Below are positions 35,194-43,271 of a DNA stretch of 64,000 nucleotides, in pieces; positions within the stretch are counted from its first letter, which is position 1, and each line of letters starts with the position of its first letter. The translations under genes were made by a program, and so were the position numbers. Origin of the DNA: Flavobacterium piscisymbiosum (lineage in GTDB: Bacteria > Bacteroidota > Bacteroidia > Flavobacteriales > Flavobacteriaceae); assembly GCF_020905295.1 (NCBI RefSeq), contig NZ_JAJJMM010000001.1, positions 2,108,001 through 2,172,000 on the forward strand, in the 5' to 3' direction. The notes under the pieces are model-generated. The model was not told where the DNA came from and did not search any database. It worked only from the letters and a program-made list of their open reading frames with translations.

Positions 35194-35574
35194 ATGGGTG
35201 CTTTCGTAATTAGTAAAAGGTTCAACGACGAGTATAAATTCGTATTTACTTCGAGGAAGGGTAAAGTGATCTTTACGAGTTTGAGTTATGAATTGAAGTT
35301 TGAAGGTGAAGAGGATATTGAAAAGTTTAAAGCGAATATAGATCAGGCCAGGTTTTTGAAATTTAAAGGCTCTGGAGGAAAGTATTTCTTTAAGTTGATG
35401 TTGGGTGAGGTTCACTTTGCAACAAGTCGTAAATACACTACTGAGTTGCTTTTGCAGAAAGGGATAAAAGAAATTGTGACGTACGGTGCAAGATCTGAAA
35501 TTTTGGACTTCTCGTCGAGTGAATCGATTTTTGAAGACGAGGTTGTCGAGGAAGAAGTTGAAGAGGAAATTTAG
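35194..35574 (+). CDS. DUF1508/YegP-like small protein
   Basis: A 126-residue protein whose N-terminal strand pattern (FVISKRFNDEYKFVFTSRKG, then KVIFTSLSYE) resembles the YegP/DUF1508 module, which normally occurs as a tandem pair; a second, degenerate copy may follow (SGGKYFFKLMLGEVHFATS). The C-terminal 15 residues are almost all acidic (DEVVEEEVEEEI). Function unknown for the family. The ATG is preceded by the TCTAAAAT repeat rather than a normal leader. Confidence 0.7.
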   Translation: MGAFVISKRFNDEYKFVFTSRKGKVIFTSLSYELKFEGEEDIEKFKANIDQARFLKFKGSGGKYFFKLMLGEVHFATSRKYTTELLLQKGIKEIVTYGARSEILDFSSSESIFEDEVVEEEVEEEI

Positions 35575-35580
35575 AAATAA

Positions 35581-35611
35581 AAAAAGCGATCACTAAGTGG
35601 TCGCTTTTTTT
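35581..35611 (+). terminator. Terminator after the DUF1508-like gene
   Basis: AGCGATCAC, TAA, GTGGTCGCT (one T-G wobble) followed by a T run. Confidence 0.8.
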
Positions 35612-35643
35612 ATTGTTGAGTGATTAATTGGAAAATTAATCAT

Positions 35644-35671
35644 AAAAAAAACCATCTCAAGGATGGTTTTA
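35644..35671 (-). terminator. Terminator of the small repeat lipoprotein
   Basis: AAACCATC, TCAAG, GATGGTTT with A/T-rich flanks; 24 bases beyond the minus-strand stop. Confidence 0.7.
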
Positions 35672-35695
35672 AAATTTTTAGAACTTAGGTTCTAA

Positions 35696-35908
35696 TTATT
35701 TTTTTACTTCTTCTACTTTAGCAGCAGCAGAATCAACTTTAGCAGCAGCAGAATCAACAGTTGCAGCAGCAGAATCAACTACAGCAGCAGCAGAATCAAC
35801 AGCAACAGCAGTAGAATCTACAGACTCAGTAGCTGCAGCATCAGCTTTTTTACAAGAAACAACAGTTAAAACAGCAACAACAGCTAAACTTAAAAATACT
35901 TTTTTCAT
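35696..35908 (-). CDS. Small lipoprotein built from VDSAAAx heptads
   Basis: A 70-residue protein: signal peptide with lipobox VVSC (Cys19) and then four near-identical 7-residue units VDSAAA(V/T/K), ending KVEEVKK. The alanine-rich heptads suggest a helix, perhaps coiled-coil, anchored to a membrane, somewhat like an Lpp-type spacer; no known family is evident. At the DNA level the units form a 21-base imperfect tandem repeat (35715-35825), which could expand or contract. Confidence 0.8.
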   Translation of the reverse strand: MKKVFLSLAVVAVLTVVSCKKADAAATESVDSTAVAVDSAAAVVDSAAATVDSAAAKVDSAAAKVEEVKK

Positions 35909-36256
35909 CTTACTTTATTATAAAAGGTTAATTATTAATTCGTGGCAAAGATATAAATTTTTTAATATGTAAAATATTTTTTTATTTTTTTTTTAAAATA
36001 TTTTCATTGCTCACGATTATCTTAGTTATCAAATAATATGCCACAATGCCAAAATTATGTTATATTGTTGTATTTTTCGAATAAATTATTTTTTGTTGAA
36101 TATTCAATAAGAGAATTGGCTGTTTCTATTCTCTTCCTTGCAGTTTATTTTGTTTTTGATTCATTATTTGATAAGCTAAAAAAGCGAAAAAGAGCCTGTT
36201 TAAGCTCTTTTATAAATAATAACGACAGTAAATACTATATTGTTTGAATAAATCGC
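35909..36256. other. AT-rich gap upstream of the small lipoprotein; doubtful small open frame
   Basis: This 348-base stretch is very AT-rich. A 69-codon frame (36038-36247, plus strand) has one possible TM segment (AVSILFLAVYFVFDSLF) followed by KLKKRKR, but it has no promoter or ribosome site and runs through a terminator hairpin at 36188-36211, so I do not call it a gene. Confidence 0.5.
36188..36211 (-). terminator. Terminator after kdtA
   Basis: AAAAGAGC, CTGTTTAA, GCTCTTTT; on the minus strand it is followed by TTTTTCGCTTTTTT, 46 bases past the kdtA stop codon. Confidence 0.65.
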
Positions 36257-37486
36257 TTAAGAAACGATATTCATAATGGTATTTGTTGCTCCTGTATTAT
36301 CCTGAATATAAGATTTGCAAATGCTGCTTTTTTCTTCAAAGAAATTATTATCATTAAGCAAACGATCCAGATTTTCTTTCAACTCATTGCTGTTAGAAAT
36401 TACAATACATCCTTGAAGCGCAACCAATTGAACTGCTTCTGCAAAATTGGAGTAATTTGGGCCAATTACAATCGGGATTCCAAATGTTGCCGGTTCAAGA
36501 ATATTATGAATTCCCGGATTTCCAAAACCTCCGCCAACATAAGCTATCGTTCCGTAGCTGTAAATTTTAGTCAATAACCCGATTGTATCTATAATAAAGA
36601 CGTTGTATGTGGATAGGTCTTGATTTTCTTTTTCGGAAAATAATACAGTCGATTTTGTGATTTGACTTTTTAAACTTGCTATTTGATCTGCTTTAATGTT
36701 ATGTGGAGCAATAATAAATTTTACATGGTCCGGCGCCTGATTAATATATTCCGCTAATAGAGCTTCATCTTTTGGCCAGGAGCTTCCTATAACTATGGTA
36801 GGCGAGTTGTTTTTGAAGTTTTCGATAAAATCAAGTGTATTGTCTCTTTCTAAAATAGCATTGACGCGATCGAAACGTGTATCACCGGAAACAATAACAT
36901 TATGAAATCCTATCGCTTCAATTTTTTGTTTCGAACTTTCATTCTGAACAAAGAAATAGGTAAATGCCTTTAATGCTTTTCGATAAAAACCACCATACCA
37001 TTTAAAGAACATCTGATTATCTCTGAAAATTCCCGAAATTAAATAAGTAGGTGTTTTGCTTGTTTCCAGTTCTTTTAGGTAGTTGAGCCAAAATTCGTAT
37101 TTAATAAAAAAGGCTAATTCCGGGTGCACTAATTTCAAAAATTTCTTCGCATTGCTTTTAGTGTCTAACGGAAGGTATACAGTTACATCGGCAACTGTGT
37201 TATTTTTACGCACTTCGTAACCTGAGGGCGAGAAAAAAGTAACAATAATTTTGTGGTTTGGATATTTTTCTTTGATTTTTTCGATTACCGGTAAACCTTG
37301 CTCGTATTCGCCAAGTGATGCCGAATGAAACCAAATCGTTTTATCTGAGAGTTTTATTTTTTCCTGTAAAATAGAAAAAACATTTTTCCTACCGGCTACA
37401 AAAAGTTTAATTTTCGGACTAAAAAGCGCTACAATTTTCAGAAAAAACCCCGCAATAGAAATAACTAAATTATATAGAAAAAGCAT
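36257..37486 (-). CDS. kdtA: 3-deoxy-D-manno-octulosonic acid (Kdo) transferase
   Basis: KdtA/WaaA attaches Kdo to lipid A at the inner membrane. The 409-residue protein has an N-terminal hydrophobic segment (about 4-21), the GT30 catalytic motif ASLGEYEQG (Glu60 as the likely base) and the donor-binding second half (VIGSSWPKDE, then YVGGGFGNPGIHNILEPATF). The protein is divergent from the aminotransferase/galE group, consistent with a surface-polysaccharide neighbourhood. Confidence 0.92.
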   Translation of the reverse strand: MLFLYNLVISIAGFFLKIVALFSPKIKLFVAGRKNVFSILQEKIKLSDKTIWFHSASLGEYEQGLPVIEKIKEKYPNHKIIVTFFSPSGYEVRKNNTVADVTVYLPLDTKSNAKKFLKLVHPELAFFIKYEFWLNYLKELETSKTPTYLISGIFRDNQMFFKWYGGFYRKALKAFTYFFVQNESSKQKIEAIGFHNVIVSGDTRFDRVNAILERDNTLDFIENFKNNSPTIVIGSSWPKDEALLAEYINQAPDHVKFIIAPHNIKADQIASLKSQITKSTVLFSEKENQDLSTYNVFIIDTIGLLTKIYSYGTIAYVGGGFGNPGIHNILEPATFGIPIVIGPNYSNFAEAVQLVALQGCIVISNSNELKENLDRLLNDNNFFEEKSSICKSYIQDNTGATNTIMNIVS

Positions 37487-37621
37487 CTGTTTATTTTTGT
37501 GGCTAAATTACGCTTCTTTCGATTATTTTCATTGGTTTGAAGGTATTAAATAACTATTTTTGTTCCTCCTTTTAGAGATTCTGATTACAAAACAGGTCTT
37601 TAATTTTAAAATATATTGAAA

Positions 37622-38755
37622 ATGAAAAAAATTCAAATGGTTGACTTAAAAAGTCAATACGAAAAAATAAAAACTACCGTTGATGCTTCTATTCAGGAAG
37701 TTTTAGATACAAATACTTATATAAACGGACCTTTAGTACATCAATTTCAAAAAAATCTTGAAGATTATTTGGGAGCAAAACACGTAATTCCGTGTGCAAA
37801 CGGGACAGATGCTTTGCAGATTGCTATGATGGGATTAGATTTAAAACCAGGCGATGAGGTAATTACTGCCGATTTTACTTTTGCTGCAACTGTTGAGGTT
37901 ATTGCGTTGTTGCAACTAACTCCAGTTTTGGTTGATGTTGATATCACGAACATGAACATCGATATCGAAGCTATTAAAAAAGCAATTACGCCAAAAACTA
38001 AAGCAATTGTTCCGGTACATTTATTTGGTCGCGCTGCCAATATGGATGCGATTATGGAAATTGCGGCTGAACATAACTTATATGTAATCGAAGATAATGC
38101 ACAAGCCATTGGAGCTGATTATATTTCGAAATCAGGAACAAAAAGCAAAGTAGGAGTAATTGGTCACGTGGCTGCAACTTCATTCTTTCCATCTAAAAAC
38201 TTAGGTTGTTATGGAGATGGAGGAGCAATCTTCACAAATGATGATAAATTGGCACACATTATCCGCGGAATTGTAAATCACGGAATGTACGAGCGTTACC
38301 ATCATGATGTTGTAGGTGTAAATTCACGTTTAGACAGTATTCAGGCTGGAGTTTTAAATGCAAAATTGCCTTTATTAGACGAATATAATGCAGCACGTCG
38401 TTTGGCGGCTACAAAATACAATGCAGCTTTTGCCGGAAATGCACATATCATTACGCCGGAATTTGATGCAAACGAAAATGATCACGTTTTCCATCAATAT
38501 GTATTAAGAATTATCGATGCAGACAGAAATGCTTTATTGCAGCATTTGCAGGATAAGCAAATTCCATGTGCTATTTATTACCCAATTCCTTTGCATTCTC
38601 AAAAAGCGTATGTTGATCCTCGTTATAAAGAAGAGCAATTTCCCGTTACCAATCAATTGGTGCAAGAAGTTATTGCTTTACCAATGCATACAGAATTGGA
38701 TGATGAGCAAATTAAATTTATTACAGATTCTGTTTTAGAATTTTTGAATAAGTAA
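37622..38755 (+). CDS. DegT/DnrJ/EryC1/StrS-family sugar aminotransferase
   Basis: A PLP-dependent aminotransferase of 377 residues that transfers an amino group to a nucleotide-linked keto sugar. Typical motifs: MVDLKSQYEKIK at the N-terminus, CANGTDALQIAMMGL, TFAATVEVI, EDNAQAIGA and the PLP lysine in FFPSKNLGCYGDGGA. The ATG at 37622 follows the family N-terminus better than the TTG at 37616. The likely products are aminosugars for surface polysaccharides. The next gene begins 2 bases later. Confidence 0.9.
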   Translation: MKKIQMVDLKSQYEKIKTTVDASIQEVLDTNTYINGPLVHQFQKNLEDYLGAKHVIPCANGTDALQIAMMGLDLKPGDEVITADFTFAATVEVIALLQLTPVLVDVDITNMNIDIEAIKKAITPKTKAIVPVHLFGRAANMDAIMEIAAEHNLYVIEDNAQAIGADYISKSGTKSKVGVIGHVAATSFFPSKNLGCYGDGGAIFTNDDKLAHIIRGIVNHGMYERYHHDVVGVNSRLDSIQAGVLNAKLPLLDEYNAARRLAATKYNAAFAGNAHIITPEFDANENDHVFHQYVLRIIDADRNALLQHLQDKQIPCAIYYPIPLHSQKAYVDPRYKEEQFPVTNQLVQEVIALPMHTELDDEQIKFITDSVLEFLNK

Positions 38756-38757
38756 TT

Positions 38758-39198
38758 ATGAGAAGTTTACGTGTTTTAATTTTGACGGTTTTGATTTCGT
38801 TTTCGGCTTTTGCTCAAAAATCGAATACAAAAGATGAAACTGCTATTACTAATCAGGTTGAAATTTTGCGTAAAGCAATGATCGATGCTGATGGGACGAA
38901 ATTAAAAGCATTAACTTCAGATAAATTGACTTATGTTCATTCGAATGGTAATTTTCAAAACCAGGCAGAATTTATAGATGGAATCGTAAGCGGAAAATCT
39001 GATTTTGTTACTATTGAGTTTCAGAATCAAACCATATCGATTCAGAATGATGTGGCGATAGTGCGACATGTTTTGTCTGCTCATACCAAAGATGACGGAA
39101 TCGACAGAGATATTAAAATAGGAATAATGCTTGTTTGGCAAAAGCAAAAACATAACTGGATTTTGATTGCCAGACAAGCTTACAAATTAACTACATAA
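38758..39198 (+). CDS. Exported NTF2-like (DUF4440-type) protein
   Basis: A 146-residue protein with a signal peptide (MRSLRVLILTVLISFSAFA, then Q) and a SnoaL/NTF2-like cone fold: ILRKAMIDADGTKLKALTSDKL, then VTIEFQNQTISIQNDVAIVRHVL and LVWQKQKHNWILIARQAY. The DUF4440 family has no fixed function. Overlap-style spacing (2 bases) with the aminotransferase and 16 bases with galE indicates one operon, although a secreted protein between two sugar-nucleotide enzymes is odd. Confidence 0.85.
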   Translation: MRSLRVLILTVLISFSAFAQKSNTKDETAITNQVEILRKAMIDADGTKLKALTSDKLTYVHSNGNFQNQAEFIDGIVSGKSDFVTIEFQNQTISIQNDVAIVRHVLSAHTKDDGIDRDIKIGIMLVWQKQKHNWILIARQAYKLTT

Positions 39199-39214
39199 TA
39201 AAAACAACCACAAA

Positions 39215-40228
39215 ATGAAAGTATTAGTAACAGGAGGATTAGGATTTATTGGTTCTCACACCGTAGTCGAATTGCAAAATGAAGGCTTTGAAGTAGTGAT
39301 AATTGATAATCTTTCGAACTCTTCAGAAGATGTTTTAAAAGGAATTACCGCCATTACAGGAAAAACGCCCTTATTCGAAAAATTAGATTTAAGAGAAAAA
39401 GCATCGGTTCAGGATTTTTTTAAAAAACACAATGATGTTACCGGAGTAATTCATTTTGCAGCTTCAAAAGCAGTTGGTGAAAGTGTAGAGCAGCCGTTAT
39501 TATATTATGAAAACAATATTGCTTCGCTAGTTTATTTGCTGCAGGAATTACAGCAAAAACCAGAGGCAAGTTTTATCTTTAGTTCTTCTTGTACAGTTTA
39601 CGGTCAAGCCGAAAAAATGCCAATTACAGAAGATGCTCCTGTGCAGGCAGCAATGTCTCCTTACGGAAACACAAAGCAAATAGGAGAAGAAATTATTACA
39701 GATACTGCTAAGGTTACTAATATTAGCGCCATTTTATTGCGTTATTTTAATCCGGTTGGAGCACATTCAAGTACCGAAATTGGAGAATTACCATTGGGAG
39801 TTCCTCAAAATTTAGTGCCTTTTATAACTCAAACAGGTGTTGGTTTACGTAAAGAATTATCTGTTTTTGGAGATGACTATCCAACTCCTGACGGAACTGC
39901 AGTTCGTGATTATATTCACGTTGTCGATTTAGCAAAAGCCCACGTTATTGCATTACAGCGTTTATTCAATAAAAAGAATTTACAAAAAGTAGAAACCTTC
40001 AATTTAGGAACCGGAAAAGGAAGTTCGGTTCTTGAAGTAATTCATAGTTTCGAAAAAGTAAGCGATAAAAAATTACCATACACAATTAAGCCTCGTCGTG
40101 AAGGTGATATTACCGAAGCGTACGCAAACACAGATAAAGCAAATAATGTTTTAGGCTGGAAAGCTGAATTAAGCTTAGACGAAGCCATGGCAAGCGCCTG
40201 GAAATGGGAGCAGAAAGTTCGCTCTTAA
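39215..40228 (+). CDS. galE: UDP-glucose 4-epimerase
   Basis: GalE interconverts UDP-glucose and UDP-galactose. The 337-residue extended short-chain dehydrogenase has the NAD-binding loop GGLGFIGSH (7-15), the DNLSNSS segment, catalytic Ser near 124 (FIFSSSCTVYG), Tyr150 and Lys154 (SPYGNTK), and the substrate signature GDDYPTPDGTAVRDYIHVVD. Third in the aminotransferase-NTF2-galE unit. Confidence 0.94.
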   Translation: MKVLVTGGLGFIGSHTVVELQNEGFEVVIIDNLSNSSEDVLKGITAITGKTPLFEKLDLREKASVQDFFKKHNDVTGVIHFAASKAVGESVEQPLLYYENNIASLVYLLQELQQKPEASFIFSSSCTVYGQAEKMPITEDAPVQAAMSPYGNTKQIGEEIITDTAKVTNISAILLRYFNPVGAHSSTEIGELPLGVPQNLVPFITQTGVGLRKELSVFGDDYPTPDGTAVRDYIHVVDLAKAHVIALQRLFNKKNLQKVETFNLGTGKGSSVLEVIHSFEKVSDKKLPYTIKPRREGDITEAYANTDKANNVLGWKAELSLDEAMASAWKWEQKVRS

Positions 40229-40276
40229 TTTAGTATTCAGTCTCAGTCACGGTTTACAATTGCTGACGATAAAACA

Positions 40277-40312
40277 AAAAGTCCCAAATAAATTTTATTT
40301 GGGACTTTTATT
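40277..40312 (+). terminator. Terminator after galE
   Basis: AAAAGTCCCAAATAAA, TT, TTATTTGGGACTTTT then T-rich; about 14 bp stem. Confidence 0.88.
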
Positions 40313-40327
40313 TTAAGTTGTTTTTTT

Positions 40328-40335
40328 TAAATTTG
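40328..40335 (+). promoter_or_regulatory. -7 box of the duplicated-module gene
   Basis: TAAATTTG, exact TAnnTTTG, 21 bases upstream of the GTG start at 40357. Confidence 0.5.
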
Positions 40336-40356
40336 TAAGATTAAAATGTAGGAATT

Positions 40357-40608
40357 GTGAGTTTGAAAGAAGAAAGTAAAAAAGACAGTTTTGATTTTGA
40401 TGCAGAATTTGCCAAAGGATTGACAGTAGAGGAAGCAAAATCGGAATCAATTAAAAGAATCAGAGAATGGTGGGGAAAAGATAAAATTGCAAAACCAGGA
40501 ATAGATCGCGAGACGTTTGATTTTGATAAGGAGTTTAAAAAAGGTTTAACACCTGAAGAATTTAAGGATGAAATGGCTAAAAGAATAAAAATGTATCCTT
40601 GGAAATAA
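40357..40608 (+). CDS. Small protein made of two FDFDxEFxKGLT modules
   Basis: An 83-residue cytoplasmic protein from a GTG start (a TTG at 40363 is a possible alternative). It is an internal duplication: FDFDAEFAKGLTVEEAKSES then KRIREWW (12-39) and FDFDKEFKKGLTPEEFKDEM then AKRIKMYPW (55-82). Each module has an acidic/aromatic head, a GLT turn, and a KRI helix ending in tryptophan. I recognise no family. It has its own promoter box and terminator, so it is a genuine single-gene unit. Small binding or antitoxin-like roles are possible but unsupported. Confidence 0.78.
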   Translation: MSLKEESKKDSFDFDAEFAKGLTVEEAKSESIKRIREWWGKDKIAKPGIDRETFDFDKEFKKGLTPEEFKDEMAKRIKMYPWK

Positions 40609-40628
40609 TTTTAAAATAAATAATAAAC

Positions 40629-40668
40629 AAAATCCTCATGAATAAATAATTTATGAGGATTTTGTTTA
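40629..40668 (+). terminator. Terminator after the duplicated-module gene
   Basis: AAAATCCTCAT, GAATAAATAATTT, ATGAGGATTTT then TGTTT. The same stem recurs at 40798-40838. Confidence 0.8.
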
Positions 40669-40675
40669 TTGTCAT

Positions 40676-40761
40676 TGTAGAGGCGCACAGCAGTGCGTCT
40701 TACGTCTTCTAAATCTATAATTATAGACGTTGTGTAGACGCACTGCAGTGCGTCTCTACGA
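40676..40761. repeat. GTAGAGACGCACTGCAGTGCGTCTCTAC-type repeat
   Basis: TGTAGAGGCGCACAGCAGTG and GTAGACGCACTGCAGTGCGT share the 'AGACGCAC...GTGCGTCT' palindrome, widespread as an intergenic repeat in Bacteroidota and some other phyla; here the two arms bracket TACGTCTTCTAAATCTATAA. Confidence 0.7.
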
Positions 40762-40797
40762 TATACATTGTCTATAAAAAACATAACTACAAACAAA

Positions 40798-40838
40798 AAA
40801 AATCCTCATAAATTTAGTTATGAGGATTTTTTATAGAT
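40798..40838 (-). terminator. Terminator after fabD
   Basis: AAAAATCCTCATAA, ATTTAG, TTATGAGGATTTTTT; 46 bases past the fabD stop codon. Its stem is nearly identical to the opposing terminator at 40629. Confidence 0.8.
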
Positions 40839-40884
40839 ATAGTTTTTAAACTGAAAACTGCGACCGAAAACTGAATACTAAAAA

Positions 40885-41760
40885 TTAAGCATTCGCAGTA
40901 ACCGCTTCTTTATCAATTTTATTGATCAAACCTGCTAACACTTTTCCAGGACCAACTTCAGTAAACAAAGTAGCGCCGTCAGCGATCATTTGTTGTACAG
41001 ATTGAGTCCATTTTACAGGAGCAGTCAATTGTATAATTAAGTTCTTTTTGATTTCGTTTGCATCAGAAACTGCATTCGCAGTAACGTTTTGATATACTGG
41101 GCAAATAGGAGCGGAGAAAGTCGTTGCTTCAATAGCGGCCGCTAATTCTTCTCTTGCTGGTTCCATCATTGGTGAGTGAAAAGCTCCTCCAACAGGTAAA
41201 ATTAATGCGCGTTTTGCTCCGGCAGCTTTCATCGCTTCACAAGCTTTTTCAACAGCTGTTGTTTCTCCTGAAATAACTAATTGTCCTGGGCAGTTGTAGT
41301 TGGCTGCAACTACAATCCCATCGATAGAAGCACAAACTTCTTCAACAATATTATCGGCTAATCCTAAAACAGCAGCCATTGTAGACGGAGTAATTTCGCA
41401 TGCTTTTTGCATCGCAAGAGCACGTTGAGAAACTAATTTCAAACCATCTTCAAAAGATAAAGTTCCGTTAGCAACCAATGCAGAGAATTCTCCTAAAGAA
41501 TGTCCTGCAACCATTTCTGGTTTAAAATCTTCGCCTAAAGTCTTAGCTAAAATAACCGAGTGTAAAAAAACAGCCGGCTGAGTTACTTTGGTTTCTTTTA
41601 GTTCTTCGGCAGTACCTTCGAACATGATATCTGTAATTCTAAAACCTAAAATTTCATTGGCTTTTTCGAATAATTCTTTGGCTAAAGCCGAACTTTCATA
41701 TAAGTCTTTGCCCATTCCTGTAAACTGTGCGCCCTGACCCGGAAATACGTATGCTTTCAT
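40885..41760 (-). CDS. fabD: Malonyl-CoA:ACP transacylase
   Basis: FabD loads malonate onto acyl-carrier protein for fatty-acid elongation. The 291-residue protein has the nucleophile elbow GHSLGE (Ser88), the opening PGQGAQFTGMGKDL, the QPAVFLHS segment (Gln61 region) and the conserved HSPMMEPAREEL for the catalytic His. A single minus-strand gene; -7 box TATTTTTG at 41816-41823 on the minus strand. Confidence 0.94.
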   Translation of the reverse strand: MKAYVFPGQGAQFTGMGKDLYESSALAKELFEKANEILGFRITDIMFEGTAEELKETKVTQPAVFLHSVILAKTLGEDFKPEMVAGHSLGEFSALVANGTLSFEDGLKLVSQRALAMQKACEITPSTMAAVLGLADNIVEEVCASIDGIVVAANYNCPGQLVISGETTAVEKACEAMKAAGAKRALILPVGGAFHSPMMEPAREELAAAIEATTFSAPICPVYQNVTANAVSDANEIKKNLIIQLTAPVKWTQSVQQMIADGATLFTEVGPGKVLAGLINKIDKEAVTANA

Positions 41761-41815
41761 TTCTCTAATTTAAAGTTGAATTTTTTTAAATTGAAAATTA
41801 GTTTCAATTGAAAGG

Positions 41816-41823
41816 CAAAAATA
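41816..41823 (-). promoter_or_regulatory. -7 box of fabD
   Basis: TATTTTTG on the minus strand, exact TAnnTTTG, 56 bases before the start codon. It lies just past the DUF983 stop, so fabD can be transcribed separately. Confidence 0.45.
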
Positions 41824-41831
41824 ACACTTTT

Positions 41832-42194
41832 TTATTTCGTATAATCCTTAAACATGTAAATCCATGCTAATCTTGAAAATCGGAGATTGAACGAAGTGAG
41901 TATGATAATTACAACCGCAATAATAGGAATGATTCTTAAATCGAAATTTTTCTCGAAGAAAAACTGAGCGACGCAATACGTGGCGATTCCCTGAGCGACT
42001 GTTAATCCGTAGTTTACGTACATGGCGCCAAAGAAATAACCAGGTTCTTTCTGGAACTTATAATTGCAATGACTACAGTATTCATTCATCTTTGGAAGAC
42101 CGAAAGTCAAAAAAATACTTTTGTCTTTAAATACTTTTCCTTTATGACAAATAGGACATTCGTTACTTAAAATATGAGTTAATGCACTTGACAT
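41832..42194 (-). CDS. DUF983 family membrane protein
   Basis: A 120-residue protein. The N-terminus holds two cysteine pairs (CPIC near 14-17 and YCSHC near 39-42) that look like a zinc ribbon (CPICHKGKVFKDKSIF), followed by two transmembrane helices (about 58-80 and 86-105). This is the DUF983 arrangement; function unknown. A consensus -7 box TACCTTTG lies on the minus strand at 42218-42225. Confidence 0.88.
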   Translation of the reverse strand: MSSALTHILSNECPICHKGKVFKDKSIFLTFGLPKMNEYCSHCNYKFQKEPGYFFGAMYVNYGLTVAQGIATYCVAQFFFEKNFDLRIIPIIAVVIIILTSFNLRFSRLAWIYMFKDYTK

Positions 42195-42217
42195 GATCTT
42201 GTTGTTTTTTATTTATA

Positions 42218-42225
42218 CAAAGGTA
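42218..42225 (-). promoter_or_regulatory. -7 box of the DUF983 gene
   Basis: TACCTTTG on the minus strand, exact TAnnTTTG, 24 bases before the start codon. Confidence 0.55.
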
Positions 42226-42288
42226 ATTTGGAATCTATTAAAAGTCTTTTTTATATCTTCGCTACTTATAGCACAATAAAGACATTTT

Positions 42289-42404
42289 GGGATTGAAATT
42301 CCAATAAAAAAAATCCAAATTCCAAAACTGAAATTCCGAATTCCAAAAAATCCAAAATCCAAAATCTAAAATCTAAAATCTAAAATCTGCAATCTAAAAT
42401 CTAA
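42289..42404. repeat. Run of ATTCCAAA/TCTAAAA-type direct repeats
   Basis: GAATTCCAAAAAATCCAAAA is followed by repeated ATCTAAAATCTAAAATC units (period about 8-9) up to 7 bases before the AraC-type start codon. It is like 35132-35193 and 19118-19143, which also sit immediately upstream of start codons. Confidence 0.7.
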
Positions 42405-42410
42405 CCTCGT

Positions 42411-43271
42411 ATGAAAAGATATCCTGTTTATAGTGTTCAGAATTTTAGCTGCAATGATATTCATCGTGATTTTTACGTAAATACATTCAAGGAGCATTTA
42501 AAAAGTCACAGTTTTATCGAAGAGCCACATCGACACGATTCGTATTTAATGGTGTTTTTTACCAAAGGTTCAGGACAGCATGAAGTCGATTTTGATCAAT
42601 TCGAAATCAAAAAAGGAAGTTTATTTGTGTTGCAGCCCGGGCAAATGCATCATTGGAATTTGTCTGAAGATATAGAGGGCTTTGTGATCATTTTTTCGCA
42701 GGAATTATATAATTTGTATTTCGGACAGAAAAACATCAACGAGTATAACTTTTATCATTCCATTCATAATCGGCCGGAAATGGTTTTTGAAGAAAATCAA
42801 ATCCCAAAGATTCAGCCTTATTTTGATTTATTAATTCAGGAAAATAATCAGGAGAACAAATATCAGCTTGATAAAATGCTGAATTTGTTAGATTGCATTC
42901 ACATCGAAATTGCGCGTAAATACAACGAAACCTATTCGCATCAAGCGCATTCGTATAATATTAAAATCGATAAGTTCGAAATACTTTTGGAACAATATTT
43001 CAGAGAAGAAAAACTGCCCTCTTTTTACGCCGAAAAATTAAATATCACATTAAAACACTTAAACAGAATCTGCAATGAAATTCTGCAAAAAACAGCAACC
43101 GAAGTAATCACAGATCGAGTAGTTTTAGAAATAAAAAGAATGCTCATTGACAAGCAATTAGCAGTAAATGAAGTGGCGTTTAAAGTAGGTTACGAAGATT
43201 ACTCGTATTTCTCGCGATTCTTCAAAAAACAAACCGGATTGTCTCCCACAGAATTTCGAAATGTAAAATGA
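42411..43271 (+). CDS. AraC-family transcriptional regulator with cupin sensor
   Basis: A 286-residue regulator. The N-terminal half is a cupin-type ligand domain (EEPHRHDSYLMVFFTKGSG, then GSLFVLQPGQMHHW). The C-terminal roughly 100 residues carry two helix-turn-helix motifs (KLPSFYAEKLNITLKHLNRI and EVAFKVGYEDYSYFSRFF, then KKQTGLSPTEFRN). Targets unknown; it stands alone, its stop codon touching an inverted repeat. Confidence 0.9.
   Translation: MKRYPVYSVQNFSCNDIHRDFYVNTFKEHLKSHSFIEEPHRHDSYLMVFFTKGSGQHEVDFDQFEIKKGSLFVLQPGQMHHWNLSEDIEGFVIIFSQELYNLYFGQKNINEYNFYHSIHNRPEMVFEENQIPKIQPYFDLLIQENNQENKYQLDKMLNLLDCIHIEIARKYNETYSHQAHSYNIKIDKFEILLEQYFREEKLPSFYAEKLNITLKHLNRICNEILQKTATEVITDRVVLEIKRMLIDKQLAVNEVAFKVGYEDYSYFSRFFKKQTGLSPTEFRNVK

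Noticed and set aside
35715..35825. CRISPR-like array (regular 21-base units)
   Set aside because: The units are the coding repeat of the VDSAAA lipoprotein, too short and without spacers.
36038..36247. 69-codon frame with a hydrophobic stretch
   Set aside because: No promoter or ribosome-binding signal and it runs across the kdtA terminator hairpin; treated as chance in AT-rich DNA.
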